64,000 bases of DNA from Allobosea sp. Root483D1 (lineage in GTDB: Bacteria > Pseudomonadota > Alphaproteobacteria > Rhizobiales > Beijerinckiaceae). Each line of letters begins with the position of its first letter. Within the stretch, counting starts at the first letter, position 1. A model generated the notes under the pieces. The model was not told the DNA's origin. It worked only from the letters and a program-made list of their open reading frames with translations, and ran no database searches. The stretch lies in the NCBI RefSeq assembly GCF_001429505.1, contig NZ_LMJW01000019.1:30364-94363 (forward strand). Reading direction: 5' to 3'. Made by a program: the position numbers and the translations under genes. This document shows, one piece after another, positions 8,613-17,775 of this stretch.

Positions 8613-9446
8613 CTATCGCGCGGACAGCGCAGCAGCCTCCGCGGCGCATTCGGAGGCTGAGGGCGTCCGCTTCGCCTTCGCGGCCCTCACCTCCGCTTTC
8701 GCGGCCTTGAGATCGGCGAGGAAAGTCGGGTCGGTCTGCAGCCGCGCGACGGTTGCCGCGCCCATGATCCGGCCGGCATCGACATCGCTCTGCCAATGCG
8801 CGTCGCAGATCACCCGGCTCTGTCCGAATTCGAGGCCGCGCTTGAGCAGCGCATCGGCGCGCTCGGGATTGATCTGCGCGAAGACGAGCGCCCAGCCCCA
8901 GCCCGCGGCCGTATGGCCGGACGGGTAGGAGCCGTCATCCCGCAGGATGGCCTCCTGATCGGCCCGGCAGGTCGCTTCGTTGTGCACCACGAAGGGGCGG
9001 ACCCGGTTGTACTTGGTCTTCACACCATAGGTGGAGAGGCCCAAATCCGAGAGCATCTTCTGCGTCATCGCGTAGAGGCGCGGGGTGTTCTGGCTATCGA
9101 TCCGGACGCCCATCGCGCAGGAGAAGTTGTCGGCGGCCTGCGGAAAGGCGAGGTCGGCGTCGGTACGGGCGAGCTTCCAGCGTTCAGTGTTTCGCAGGGG
9201 AAGCGTCGCCTTGCGCGCTTCCTCGTCCCGGGCCAGCGCAGCAGAGCCCGTCTCGGGCGGCGGGCCGAGCAGAACCAGGCTGTCGGGCAGGTCGGATCGC
9301 TTCAGATAGCCCGGCGCGATCTTGAAATGCGGGTCGGTGACCTTGGGCTGCGCGTCGGCCGCCTGCGCCAGGGCCTGTCCGCAGATCGCGAGCAGCGCCA
9401 GCGCGGAAACGCCTGCGGTCCGAAGCGCATTCGCAGTCATCGCCAT
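8613..9446 (-). CDS. phoN: class A acid phosphatase (PAP2 superfamily)
   Basis: This secreted phosphomonoesterase of about 277 residues carries all three parts of the vanadate-sensitive phosphatase active site: K-X6-RP in KTKYNRVRP, PSGH in GSYPSGHTAAGWG, and SR-X5-H-X3-D in SRVICDAHWQSD. A signal peptide (ALRTAGVSALALLAICGQALAQA) sends it to the periplasm. Several ATG codons cluster at the start; 9446 is chosen because AAAGGA lies at the right distance. It would release phosphate from organic monoesters. It leads the pair with the DUF1254 gene and is divergent from an AraC regulator, which may control it. The symbol names the family, not a proven orthologue. Confidence 0.92.
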   Translation of the reverse strand: MAMTANALRTAGVSALALLAICGQALAQAADAQPKVTDPHFKIAPGYLKRSDLPDSLVLLGPPPETGSAALARDEEARKATLPLRNTERWKLARTDADLAFPQAADNFSCAMGVRIDSQNTPRLYAMTQKMLSDLGLSTYGVKTKYNRVRPFVVHNEATCRADQEAILRDDGSYPSGHTAAGWGWALVFAQINPERADALLKRGLEFGQSRVICDAHWQSDVDAGRIMGAATVARLQTDPTFLADLKAAKAEVRAAKAKRTPSASECAAEAAALSAR

Positions 9447-9672
9447 TCCCATTCCTTTCGACATTGCCGAACTCATCAAGGTCCCGGTCAGAACCGGTAT
9501 CGCGGCCCGACCGGCCGGCGAATGTCGTCGCGAGCATCTCGTGCATGGGCAACCTGCCCGTCTTGCCATTTCACGCCAAGCGCGACCGGCTATTCTCCGT
9601 CATCGCCGACCACGAGCCCTCCGGGATTCGGCCTTGTAAAAAGCATCAACCCGGTGATCGCGGCGAGGTCCG

Positions 9673-10674
9673 ATGGCTGATATCCCCTTGACGCGCGGGC
9701 AGTTCCTGCTGCCCTTCGTCAGCATCCTCGACGATATCGGCGCGCCGACGGAGACGCTTCTGGAGCGGTCCCGGCTGCCATCGTCCCTGGCCGAAAAGAG
9801 CGATCTCTATTTGCCGCTCCTGCCGGCGCTGCGCTTCGTCGAGACCGCCCAGAGAAGCCAGGGCATCGCGGATTTCGGCTTTCTCGCTGCCCAGCGCCTG
9901 CACTTCTCGCATATGAGGGAAGAGACCCGGGCCCTGATCGCGCATTCGCCGACGCTGCTGGTCGCGCTCCGGCACGCCTGCCATTGGGCGTCGCGGGAAG
10001 ACACCATTCTGAGCATGTGGATCGAACATGACGCGGATCATGTGCGGGTCTGCAGCAGGCTGGCCGGCACGGCCGGGCTGCTGCATCTGAAACACGCGCA
10101 ATGGATCCAGAACATTTTCTCGGTCTACATCGTCAGGCAATTCGCAGGGCCCGGCTGGATGCCGACGGCGATCGCCTTTGAATCGTCTTATGCGCCAAGC
10201 CCGGCGACGCGATCCTGCTGGCCGAATGTGCGGTTTCTATCAGGCCAGCATGCCGCCTGGATCAGCCTCCCGATCGCGCTGCTCAGCCTCCCCAACCGTT
10301 CGGCCGCCTCGTTTGCGCCGACGCGCAACAACGAGGACGGCCCTTCCGCCTACGACATCGTCGACCTGCTCAAGCTGATGCTGCCGGCCTATCTCGACGA
10401 GGGAACCACGGCGCTGGCCGACGTCGCCGAGATCGCGGGCGTTAGCGCGCGGACGCTTCAGCGCAAGCTCGCTTTGATCGGCCTGTCCTACTCGGACATC
10501 CTCGACACGGTCAGATACGAGAATGCGAGCCGGCTACTGCAGGACACCGATTGCAGGATCATCGATGTCGCCTTTTCCTCCGGCTATACCGACCCGGCGC
10601 ATTTCAGCCGCGCCTTCCGCCGGATGACAGGCGTCACGCCACGCCGGTTTCGCGAGCAATCGCGGCTTGGCTAA
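9673..10674 (+). CDS. AraC-family transcriptional regulator (Arabinose_bd type)
   Basis: This 333-residue regulator has an N-terminal ligand domain of the PF12625 type (about residues 15-200, including REETRALIAHSPTLLVALR) and a C-terminal AraC HTH from about residue 235 (ALADVAEIAGVSARTLQRKL and DVAFSSGYTDPAHFSRAFRR). Relatives respond to small organic ligands and often control an adjacent divergent operon. The neighbour across 226 bases is the acid phosphatase/DUF1254 pair, so that is the natural target. The start codon is a non-overlapping ATG; a stronger one is not visible. Confidence 0.9.
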   Translation: MADIPLTRGQFLLPFVSILDDIGAPTETLLERSRLPSSLAEKSDLYLPLLPALRFVETAQRSQGIADFGFLAAQRLHFSHMREETRALIAHSPTLLVALRHACHWASREDTILSMWIEHDADHVRVCSRLAGTAGLLHLKHAQWIQNIFSVYIVRQFAGPGWMPTAIAFESSYAPSPATRSCWPNVRFLSGQHAAWISLPIALLSLPNRSAASFAPTRNNEDGPSAYDIVDLLKLMLPAYLDEGTTALADVAEIAGVSARTLQRKLALIGLSYSDILDTVRYENASRLLQDTDCRIIDVAFSSGYTDPAHFSRAFRRMTGVTPRRFREQSRLG

Positions 10675-10679
10675 GCGGC

Positions 10680-10715
10680 AACGCCTCCGGCGGCCAGCAG
10701 GGGCTGGCGCCGGGG
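10680..10715 (+). pseudogene. 12-codon relic of a second Fsr-type transporter gene
   Basis: The segment encodes NASGGQQGLAPG, matching NASGGQQGLAQG inside the Fsr gene (6037-6072). Twenty-two bases are identical, and the flanking codons differ only at third positions, which indicates shared coding ancestry, not chance. Nothing else of the gene remains. It lies directly after the araC stop codon. Confidence 0.5.
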
Positions 10716-10724
10716 AGTGAGCGG

Positions 10725-11090
10725 TCACGGCTGCGGATTGATGCGCCGGATGGCGAACTCGATCTCCGAACGATTGATGCCGATATCCTTCAGCGTCCTG
10801 TCATCGAGAATCGGCAACGCGTTTGCCGCGTTGCGCATCTGCACCCTGTCGCGGATACCGCGGAGCCGTCCCGACAGCGCCTCGATCAGCCTGGTCGTCA
10901 GGGGACGCCGGGCAGGCTTTCGATGAGGTGGGACGAATGGACCATGGACCTCATAGATAAACTGCTCACCGAGGATTTGCCCGACAGCCCTGCGACCAAC
11001 CAACCGGTCGAGCACCGACTTGGTGCGAGGCCGCAGCATGTCGGTCAGGTCTTCGATGTCGTGAAGAAAGTCGCTTCTAACCGCATACAT
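10725..11090 (-). CDS. DUF1127-domain protein
   Basis: This 121-residue protein carries a C-terminal DUF1127 motif (YjiS-like): LPILDDRTLKDIGINRSEIEFAI. Small DUF1127 proteins in alphaproteobacteria bind RNA or affect phosphate, carbon and stress physiology. This one has a longer N-terminal part rich in Arg and without a recognisable domain. It is transcribed alone, convergent with the AraC gene. Confidence 0.8.
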   Translation of the reverse strand: MYAVRSDFLHDIEDLTDMLRPRTKSVLDRLVGRRAVGQILGEQFIYEVHGPFVPPHRKPARRPLTTRLIEALSGRLRGIRDRVQMRNAANALPILDDRTLKDIGINRSEIEFAIRRINPQP

Positions 11091-11309
11091 GGCGCCGCTC
11101 CCATTGCCTTGCCCGCCGCCGCCTCAGGCGGTGTTGCAGCGTTGTGGCGGTTCGGGGGCATCTCGTCTGTGAGGTGCCGCACACGTCTGCCCCTTTCCAA
11201 GAAGGCGAAGAGACGACATGATGCTGCCAGTAACCCGTGCCGGTTACGCCGACAGCCTTGCCCTCTGGCCTGATTTGCCCTCCTGCCATCAGACGTAGGC
11301 GGACTGCGC

Positions 11310-13082
11310 ATGTTGTCGACGGCGCAAACGTTGGATCGTTCTGTCCTCGCAGTCCTCTGCGCTGACGTCGCCGACTATAGCCGAATGATGGATACGGCGG
11401 AGGAAGAGACCCACAAGCAGCTGACGTGGCTCTGGGCGACCGTGGTCATTCCTGTCGTCGAAAAGTACAAAGGTAGAATTGTCAAATTCACCGGCGACGG
11501 TTTTCTCGCCTGCTTTAGCGACGCTGTCGCAGCAGTAAATTGCGCCCTGAAGGTACAGGAATTTACGCGCCAATCCCAATTGAAACGCGATCCTGAACGT
11601 CGGATTCAATTTAGAATTGGGGCAACAATCGACAGTGTGATTATCGAAGATAACGATATTTTTGGAATTGCTGTAAATACGGCGTCACGACTTCAGCAAA
11701 TAGCCACTCCCGGCGCTGTATTGATTTCAAGCGATCTATTTACTAAAGTTAACGGCAAAATCAATATATCTTCCAGCGATTGGGGCCGGATCAGGTTAAA
11801 GAATTCTCATAGCCCGACGCACGCGTTTTTAATAAATACGCCGGGCACAGATTCATTTCCTTTTATTACGAAACCGCATCGTAAGCGAACGCGTCTCCCA
11901 ACCATCGCTGTTTTTCCGTTTTCAGCTTTTGGCAGCAGTGGTGTCGAAGATTATTTTTCGCAAGGACTGATGGATGGCATAATTGGTGCCCTCAGTAGTC
12001 TGCGCGATATCATGACAATCAATCGGGGATCAACCGTTGACTATTGCACAAAAGAGCCTCCCGCCCTTCTGGGAAAACGACTGGGGGCGCATTACGTTCT
12101 CACAGGAGTAATTGGGCGATCTGGCAATGAAATTCGCGTAACCTGCTCACTAACTGATGTGAAGAGCGGCAGCGTTCTTTGGTCCGATCACATGGGCGGC
12201 ATCTTGTCGTCGATATTCGATATGCAGGACAGTATCGCGACCAAGGTCGTTGGGACGATCGCTCCCCATGTCCGCGAAGCCGAACTTGCGCGGGCTGTGA
12301 TGAAGCGCCCCGAGAATATGGACGCCTATGATCTGCTTCTTCAAGGTATAGACCTGCTCTACAGAATGGACAGTGAGCAGTTCGTTCGCGCACGAAAATT
12401 TCTCGGCAGTGCCATCGAGACCGACAGTCGGTATCCCCCAGCTTACGCTTACGCCTCCCTCTGGCACATTTTCAATATTGGCCAAGGCTGGTCGGCCGAT
12501 CCGACATTAGATGCTTACCAAGCCTGGCAGTTGGCCTCCGCCGCTGTCGATCGGGATGCCTCCAATTCGCTGGCGCTCGCAATCTGCGGGCACGTCAAGT
12601 CATTCCTGTTTCACGAGTACGCAGCAGCTACATCTTACTTTGAGCGCGCGATCAATTGTTCTCCAAGCCACGCCTGGGCTTGGGCCCTCAGCAGCGGCAC
12701 ATACGCCTACATGGGAGACGCCAAAGAGGCGGTCGAACGCGCCGAGCGCGGGATCGCGCTGTCACCCGCAGACCGGCATGCATTCTACTATCTGTCTTTC
12801 CTAGGCCTTGCCCACTACGCCGGTGAATCTTACGAGGCGGCCGTGGATTGCGACCGCAAGGCCGTGGGGCAGAATCCCCATTTTCGAGCGGGGCTGCGAG
12901 TCCTGATAGCCAGTCTTGTCGCGCTCGGCAGACTGGAAGAGGCGCAGGGAGTCGCGCGCGCCCTCCTTGCTGAGCAGCCATCCTTCCGGGTCTCTGTGTA
13001 CGCACCTCAGTGCCCCTGGTGGGATAACGAGGTCCGAGAAACATTCTTGAGGCGCCTGGTGGACGCCGGCCTTCCCGAGTGA
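11310..13082 (+). CDS. class III adenylate/guanylate cyclase with TolB-like and TPR region
   Basis: This 590-residue soluble protein starts with a class III nucleotide cyclase domain (about 11-180). Both metal aspartates (LCADVADYS and TGDGFLACF) and the Asn/Arg transition-state pair (AVNTASRL) are present, so it looks catalytically competent. Residues about 195-330 resemble the TolB-like/FlgO-like module common in rhizobial cyclases (TIAVFPFSAFG, then LGAHYVLTGVIGRSGNEIRV), and the rest is TPR-like helical repeats. It makes a cyclic nucleotide in response to an unknown signal. The gene has a lower GC content and more A/T-ending codons than its neighbours, a sign of transfer. Its stop lies 57 bases before the next gene. 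Confidence 0.9.
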   Translation: MLSTAQTLDRSVLAVLCADVADYSRMMDTAEEETHKQLTWLWATVVIPVVEKYKGRIVKFTGDGFLACFSDAVAAVNCALKVQEFTRQSQLKRDPERRIQFRIGATIDSVIIEDNDIFGIAVNTASRLQQIATPGAVLISSDLFTKVNGKINISSSDWGRIRLKNSHSPTHAFLINTPGTDSFPFITKPHRKRTRLPTIAVFPFSAFGSSGVEDYFSQGLMDGIIGALSSLRDIMTINRGSTVDYCTKEPPALLGKRLGAHYVLTGVIGRSGNEIRVTCSLTDVKSGSVLWSDHMGGILSSIFDMQDSIATKVVGTIAPHVREAELARAVMKRPENMDAYDLLLQGIDLLYRMDSEQFVRARKFLGSAIETDSRYPPAYAYASLWHIFNIGQGWSADPTLDAYQAWQLASAAVDRDASNSLALAICGHVKSFLFHEYAAATSYFERAINCSPSHAWAWALSSGTYAYMGDAKEAVERAERGIALSPADRHAFYYLSFLGLAHYAGESYEAAVDCDRKAVGQNPHFRAGLRVLIASLVALGRLEEAQGVARALLAEQPSFRVSVYAPQCPWWDNEVRETFLRRLVDAGLPE

Positions 13083-13138
13083 GCAAGACGAGTCGGAGGC
13101 CGCGAGCAGCATCCGATAATGTAAACAGGGGTAATATT

Positions 13139-13888
13139 ATGGGAAACTGCTTCTATGATCCGCTAGATTTGCCGGAATTTCCCACTCACCCGGATCAGCC
13201 CGGCTTGCGAGAGGGTCCGCGCGATCTCCTCACAGATATTACAGAGTTCCCAAGGCACTATTGGGATCCAGACTATGTCGGCCTGGCAATCTTGCCCGAA
13301 TTTGCGACGTCCGGCTGGGAAAGCCAAATATCTGTTTCGCCGCCGCCATCGACCAAATCGGAGGAGACGCGCGAGGAAATCGAGTATTTATTGGAATTGA
13401 TGGGCGAACGGAATAAAGCCCGAAACGAAATTATAGCGCAGAGCACTGATTTTCCAAAATACTGGCTAGGCTTGTTGATGATGAGCCGCACGTCTCACCC
13501 TGCCACATACGAAATGATCAAAGCCGCAGCTCGCGTCGGTGAAATGGTGATGTTTTTCTACAAATTCAAATTCAACCGGCCGCGCCCGCATCAGTTATGT
13601 CCGGCGCTGATGCCGATGATGGCTGTGCCCGGGCACGCTTCGTATCCGAGTGGCCATTCCCTGATGTCTCATATGCTGTCCCTTACAGCGGCATCGGTGC
13701 GAAAAGATATCGAGGGCTCCCTGACAGTGCTGGCCAACAGGGTGGGTAAAAATCGAGAAATCGCTGGTTTGCATTATCCCAGCGATACGAGCGCTGGAGA
13801 GGACATCGCAAAAGGCGCATTCGAAATTCTTTCCAGCTGCCCTGGCTTTAAGAAATTGCGGACTGAATCAAAGAAAGAATGGCGCTAA
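13139..13888 (+). CDS. PAP2-superfamily phosphatase / haloperoxidase-like protein
   Basis: This 249-residue protein has K-X6-RP (KFKFNRPRP), PSGH (SYPSGHS) and R-X5-H-X3-D (REIAGLHYPSD); the Ser before the Arg of motif three is Asn. That arrangement fits vanadium-dependent chloroperoxidase-like or acid-phosphatase members of the superfamily. No signal peptide or membrane helix is evident, so it is probably cytosolic. ATG 13139 is preferred because AGGGG stands before it; a GTG at 13079 overlaps the cyclase stop. It shares the lower GC of the cyclase gene and probably its transcript. Confidence 0.85.
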   Translation: MGNCFYDPLDLPEFPTHPDQPGLREGPRDLLTDITEFPRHYWDPDYVGLAILPEFATSGWESQISVSPPPSTKSEETREEIEYLLELMGERNKARNEIIAQSTDFPKYWLGLLMMSRTSHPATYEMIKAAARVGEMVMFFYKFKFNRPRPHQLCPALMPMMAVPGHASYPSGHSLMSHMLSLTAASVRKDIEGSLTVLANRVGKNREIAGLHYPSDTSAGEDIAKGAFEILSSCPGFKKLRTESKKEWR

Positions 13889-14056
13889 TAGTTTTGACCT
13901 GAGATTTGATCGTCCTCCAGCTTTGGGTAGAGAGTCCGTCGATCAAGGAGACGGACGCGGCTTCCCCGCGCGCTCATGTCCGCGTCTCGGCGGTGAGCCC
14001 AGGTCAGCGATCGGCGCACAGCTGACTATTGACCTGACGACTCATCTTTCAAGCCA

Positions 14057-14143
14057 TGGTGCGGACGGCGGGGATCGAACCCGCATACCGTTTCCGGCGA
14101 GGCATTTTAAGTGCCTTGCGTCTACCAGTTTCGCCACGTCCGC
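14057..14143 (-). tRNA. tRNA-Leu(UAA)
   Basis: Read on the minus strand, a 7-base acceptor stem (GCGGACG with CGTCCGC) closes a full cloverleaf with a long class II variable arm. The anticodon loop CTTAAAA carries UAA, the T arm reads GGGTTCGATCCCC, and CCA is encoded at the 3' end. Confidence 0.97.
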
Positions 14144-14157
14144 GCTGCGAAACTGGT
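14124..14157. repeat. 11-bp perfect inverted repeat over the tRNA-Leu 5' end
   Basis: ACCAGTTTCGC at 14124-14134, inside the D-arm region, is repeated inverted as GCGAAACTGGT at 14147-14157, just upstream of the mature 5' end, with a 12-base gap. In the precursor transcript the leader could pair with the D arm. Confidence 0.7.
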
Positions 14158-14203
14158 TAGCGATACCAGCGCCCGGCGACAAGCGCCGGTTGCGCGCTTG
14201 TCC

Positions 14204-14857
14204 TCAGCGCCGGTGCGCCGGCTTGTACCATTCGACCCCGTCCGGATCGACATAGAGCCCCGGCGCGACGTCGGAGCCGAGCTTCTTCTCCTGCATCGGC
14301 ACGCGCACGGTGTCGTCGCGGTCGCCGCGGCGGATATAGGGGCCGCTCGCCTGCTGGCTGTGCTGGCCGCGCCCGCCGCCATCGCTGCCGCCCATCACCG
14401 CCCGGCGGCCGGCGACCTTGTCGTCGAGCGCCGCGACCTGGCGGGCCGAGAAGGCGACCTTGGCCGAGCCCTCGACAATCGGAATGGCCTTGCCGGAGGC
14501 GCCCTCGCCGGTCACCCGGATGCCGACGAAGCGCGGCACGTAAGATTGCCCGCCGCCGCCGCGCGCCAATGCGTCCCAGCCGCCGGTGGTCGAGACCTGG
14601 GCGCCGCAGCGCTTATGGGCCCGCTCGCAGGCGACGCGCGAGCCGTAACGCGGCGCCTTCTGCTCGAACTCGGCGCGAGCGTTGCGATAGGCGTGCTCGC
14701 ATTGCTCGGCCGAGAGCTTGCCGGCCTCGATGCATTCATCGCGGCGGACATAGGTCTGGCCAGCCGCCTGGGCGGCGAGATCCGCGGGTGTCAGGGCAAG
14801 CCCGGCAACGGCAAAGGCCGCCGCGCGGGCGAGGACGAGGGGAAGAAGCGTGATCAT
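14204..14857 (-). CDS. DUF1190-like exported protein
   Basis: This 217-residue protein starts with a hydrophobic signal (LLPLVLARAAAFAVAGLALTP), followed by a Cys-containing block DECIEAGKLSAEQCEHAYRNA that resembles DUF1190 (E. coli YgiB group), then a Gly-rich region and a basic tail ending DPDGVEWYKPAHRR. DUF1190 proteins are envelope proteins of unknown role. ATG 14857 follows GGGAAG; longer open frame upstream overlaps the synthetase and is rejected. Confidence 0.65.
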   Translation of the reverse strand: MITLLPLVLARAAAFAVAGLALTPADLAAQAAGQTYVRRDECIEAGKLSAEQCEHAYRNARAEFEQKAPRYGSRVACERAHKRCGAQVSTTGGWDALARGGGGQSYVPRFVGIRVTGEGASGKAIPIVEGSAKVAFSARQVAALDDKVAGRRAVMGGSDGGGRGQHSQQASGPYIRRGDRDDTVRVPMQEKKLGSDVAPGLYVDPDGVEWYKPAHRR

Positions 14858-14886
14858 GCGGCTTCCCAGATCATGCGATTGTGGCG

Positions 14887-16467
14887 TCACAGCAGCGGCC
14901 TCATCGTGATGGCGAGCTCGCGCGTGCCACCATAATCGATCTTGCCGTTGCCGAGCACCGGAATCGTCGCGGTGACCAGGATCGCCTTGGGCAGCCATAA
15001 TTCCGGGAAACCCTGGCGCTTGGCCTCGTCCTGCAGAGCTTTCTTCTCGGCATCGGGCTTTTCGGTGACGAGAACGAGCTGCTCGCCCTTGCGCACATCC
15101 GGCAGCGCCACGACCACATGGTTGTGACCGGGCCAGAGCCCCGAGATCATCGACTCGACCGCCGCCAGCGAGACCATCTCGCCGCCGAGCTTGGCGAAGC
15201 GCCGCGCCCTGCCCCTGATGGAGATGAAGCCGTCATCGATCGAAACGATGTCGCCGGTGTCGTGCCAGCCGCTCTCTGGCGGCACGATCGCGCCGGGATT
15301 GTCGGCGTTGAGATAGCCCAGCATCACGTTCGGCCCCTTGACGCAGAGCCGCCCACCCTCGGTGATGCCCTCGACCGGTTCGAGCTTAGCGGTGATGCCG
15401 GGCAAGAGCCGGCCGACGCTGCCATCCTTGGTCGCGACCGGCGTGTTGCAGGCCAGCACCGGCGAGCATTCGGTGCAGCCATAGCCTTCGAGGATGGTGG
15501 TGCCGTAGGGCTCCCACATCCGCCGCGTCTCCGGCTTCACCCGCTCGGCCCCGGCGACGACATAGCGCACGCTCTTGAGGTCGCCTTCATCCGCAGCGCG
15601 CGCGTAACCTTGCAGGAACGTGTCGGTGGCGAACAGGAAGGTCGCAGCCGTTTCGCCGATCAGCTTCGGCACCTGCTTGTAGTGCAGCGGGCTCGGATAG
15701 AGCACGACCTTCATGCCGTGGGTCAGCGGCATCAGCAGCGCCGCCGTCAATCCGAAGGAATGGAAGGCCGGCAGCGGGTTCATCACCACGTCACGCTCGG
15801 AGAGAAAGCCGGCCGCCAACTGGAAGATCTGGCGTGCATTCGAGACCAGATTGGCATGGCTCAGCACCACGCCCTTCGGCTTGCCCTCGGTGCCGGAGGT
15901 GAACAGCACGACGGCCGGATCGTCGGGCTTGGCGGCATGGCGCGCATGCACCATCCCGGGCACGAGCGAGGCCAGTGCGCCGATCGCTTTGTCGAGGCTG
16001 GTCAATTCCTTGCGGACATCTTCGAGATAGATCACCCGCCGCCCCGGCGCGAGCGCCTCGACGATGTCATCGAGCTTGGCCTGGTCGATGAAGCGGCGCG
16101 AGGTGACGATGGTCGAGATCGGCCCGATCTCGCAGGCGGCGGTGAGGTTCTTCAGGCCGGCGGTGAAGTTGAGCAAAGCGGGGACGCGGCCGAAAGCCGA
16201 GAGCCCGAACAGCGTCACCGCCATGCCCTGCACATTCGGCAGCATCAGCCCGACCGTCTCGCCCGGCTTCGTCAGCGCCGCGAGCTTGCGGCCGAGCACA
16301 AACGCACCCAGCACCAGCCGGCCATAGGTGATCGGCTTGCGCTCCGGGTCCTCCAGCGCGATGCGGCCCTTGCCATGCTTGCTGGCGGCCGCCAGCAGCG
16401 CCTGGAACAGGCTCAATCGAGCGCCTTCGGCGTCGAAGGGCTGTGCCGGCAGTTCGATCGCAGCCAT
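14887..16467 (-). CDS. AMP-binding acyl-CoA/acyl-ACP synthetase
   Basis: This 526-residue member of the ANL (acyl-adenylating) family has the ATP-binding P-loop LFTSGTEGKPKGVVLSH, the YGCTECSP motif, the GWHDTGDI motif and the C-terminal lysine region GNGKIDYGG. The overall order and sequence resemble the synthetase half of Aas (2-acylglycerophosphoethanolamine acyltransferase/acyl-ACP synthetase), so a fatty acid is the probable substrate. ATG 16467 begins just before the conserved fold; the frame is open to 16569, but those residues look unlike the family. It stands 30 bases before the DUF1190-like gene on the same strand, so they may share a transcript. Confidence 0.9.
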   Translation of the reverse strand: MAAIELPAQPFDAEGARLSLFQALLAAASKHGKGRIALEDPERKPITYGRLVLGAFVLGRKLAALTKPGETVGLMLPNVQGMAVTLFGLSAFGRVPALLNFTAGLKNLTAACEIGPISTIVTSRRFIDQAKLDDIVEALAPGRRVIYLEDVRKELTSLDKAIGALASLVPGMVHARHAAKPDDPAVVLFTSGTEGKPKGVVLSHANLVSNARQIFQLAAGFLSERDVVMNPLPAFHSFGLTAALLMPLTHGMKVVLYPSPLHYKQVPKLIGETAATFLFATDTFLQGYARAADEGDLKSVRYVVAGAERVKPETRRMWEPYGTTILEGYGCTECSPVLACNTPVATKDGSVGRLLPGITAKLEPVEGITEGGRLCVKGPNVMLGYLNADNPGAIVPPESGWHDTGDIVSIDDGFISIRGRARRFAKLGGEMVSLAAVESMISGLWPGHNHVVVALPDVRKGEQLVLVTEKPDAEKKALQDEAKRQGFPELWLPKAILVTATIPVLGNGKIDYGGTRELAITMRPLL

Positions 16468-16726
16468 CTCGCGTGACGCTCCGGGTTCGTCTCTCTCCAC
16501 AGCGGAACGTAGCGATCCGGTGCATGGTTGCAATGCGCCCGGCGCGTCAGCCATGCTGCATCGCAACAAGAATCACCCCGAAACCGCCATGATCTCAACG
16601 ATCCTGAAAAGGCGGCGGCGCAATCGCTGAAATTTGACGAAGAAGCCGTTCATCACGTCGCGCCATCGTCATTGAGATCGGGCATACTAATCGCTATCTC
16701 CGGTTGCGGAGCTGGGGATTGCAGCC

Positions 16727-17245
16727 GTGCCGACCATTTCGAGAAAACTCATAGCTGCCGCCGCGCTGGCCGCGGTTTCGGTTGCTGCCTCGCCGGCGAG
16801 CGCCGCGGGCTTCTGGGAGACGCTGTTCGGCGTCCCGCAGCGCCGGGCCGTTGCGCCCATGCCGGAAAGCACCCCGCTGCACATGACCGTGCGACCGAAG
16901 CAGAAGAAGGCGGTCAAGCTCGACGGCAATGACGGGCCGAAGACCACGCTCGTCAAGCCGATGGAATATGCGAACGACCCGTTCTGGTATCTCCGGGACG
17001 AGACCCTGAAGAAGGGCGACATCATCGTCCTGAAGGACCGTGTCGTGGTCTTCGACGGCGGCGCCCGCGCCTATGCCAACTTCGCCAGCTTCCAGACCAG
17101 CAAGCTGCTCTCCGCCAAGGCCAAGGGCCAGCTCAAATACCTGATCTCGACCCCGAGGGACAACTATACGGTCTGGGAGCCAGTCCAGTCGATCTCTGAC
17201 CGCAATACCAGCGCCTCGGCCGAATTGTCGGAGCGTGCGCGCTGA
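16727..17245 (+). CDS. exported protein of unknown function
   Basis: This 172-residue protein has a clear signal peptide (KLIAAAALAAVSVAASPASAA) and a mature part with GFWETLFGVPQRR and a central strand-rich block (GDIIVLKDRVVVFDG). Similar small exported proteins occur widely in Hyphomicrobiales, where an L,D-transpeptidase-like role is sometimes proposed; I see no catalytic motif here. The start is GTG with GGGGA upstream. No operon partner. Confidence 0.75.
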   Translation: MPTISRKLIAAAALAAVSVAASPASAAGFWETLFGVPQRRAVAPMPESTPLHMTVRPKQKKAVKLDGNDGPKTTLVKPMEYANDPFWYLRDETLKKGDIIVLKDRVVVFDGGARAYANFASFQTSKLLSAKAKGQLKYLISTPRDNYTVWEPVQSISDRNTSASAELSERAR

Positions 17246-17392
17246 GCCCCGGGCTCCCCTGACCATCGCATTCCCGTCGCATTGATACCTTCGAACGGTC
17301 AGACCGGCGACAGAGGCTGACCGGATTTCGCATCTAGCGTCGCTTCGCATCGGGCGTTTGCCCCTCCCTCCAGTGATGGAAAGGAGCCAACG

Positions 17393-17752
17393 ATGCGTAA
17401 TTTTGTCAGGACCGCCTGCCTGTCGCTGGCGCTGCTCGCCGGCGCCGCCGCGGCACAGGCCCAGGGCCCGTCCCTCCCCATCCGGGATAATCCCAGGCTC
17501 CAGAATCCTGATTCCATCCGCAATGCCACTGTGGTCGAGCGCGGCTCTTTGCCACCGCAACTGCGGGTGCAGGTCGACAGCGCCGTGGCACAGGCCAGCC
17601 CCGACGACCTGAAGCAGCTCAGGCAGTCGATCGACGCCATTCCCGCGGCCGCCAAGGCACTCCAGGCCAAGGGCATGAATTCGGCCGCGATCATCGCGGT
17701 GGGCTTCGACGAGGACGGCGATCTGACCCTGATCGCCGAAGAATCGATCTGA
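17393..17752 (+). CDS. small exported protein of unknown function
   Basis: This 119-residue product has a signal peptide (RTACLSLALLAGAAAAQAQ) and a mature domain of helices with alternating charged residues (DDLKQLRQSIDAIPAAAKAL), ending in a beta strand GFDEDGDLTLIAEESI. It follows GGAAAGGAG at good spacing. I do not recognise a named family. The next gene follows on the same strand after about 100 bases that include a palindrome. Confidence 0.7.
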   Translation: MRNFVRTACLSLALLAGAAAAQAQGPSLPIRDNPRLQNPDSIRNATVVERGSLPPQLRVQVDSAVAQASPDDLKQLRQSIDAIPAAAKALQAKGMNSAAIIAVGFDEDGDLTLIAEESI

Positions 17753-17775
17753 GAGACCAGACGATCCGAAGGATG

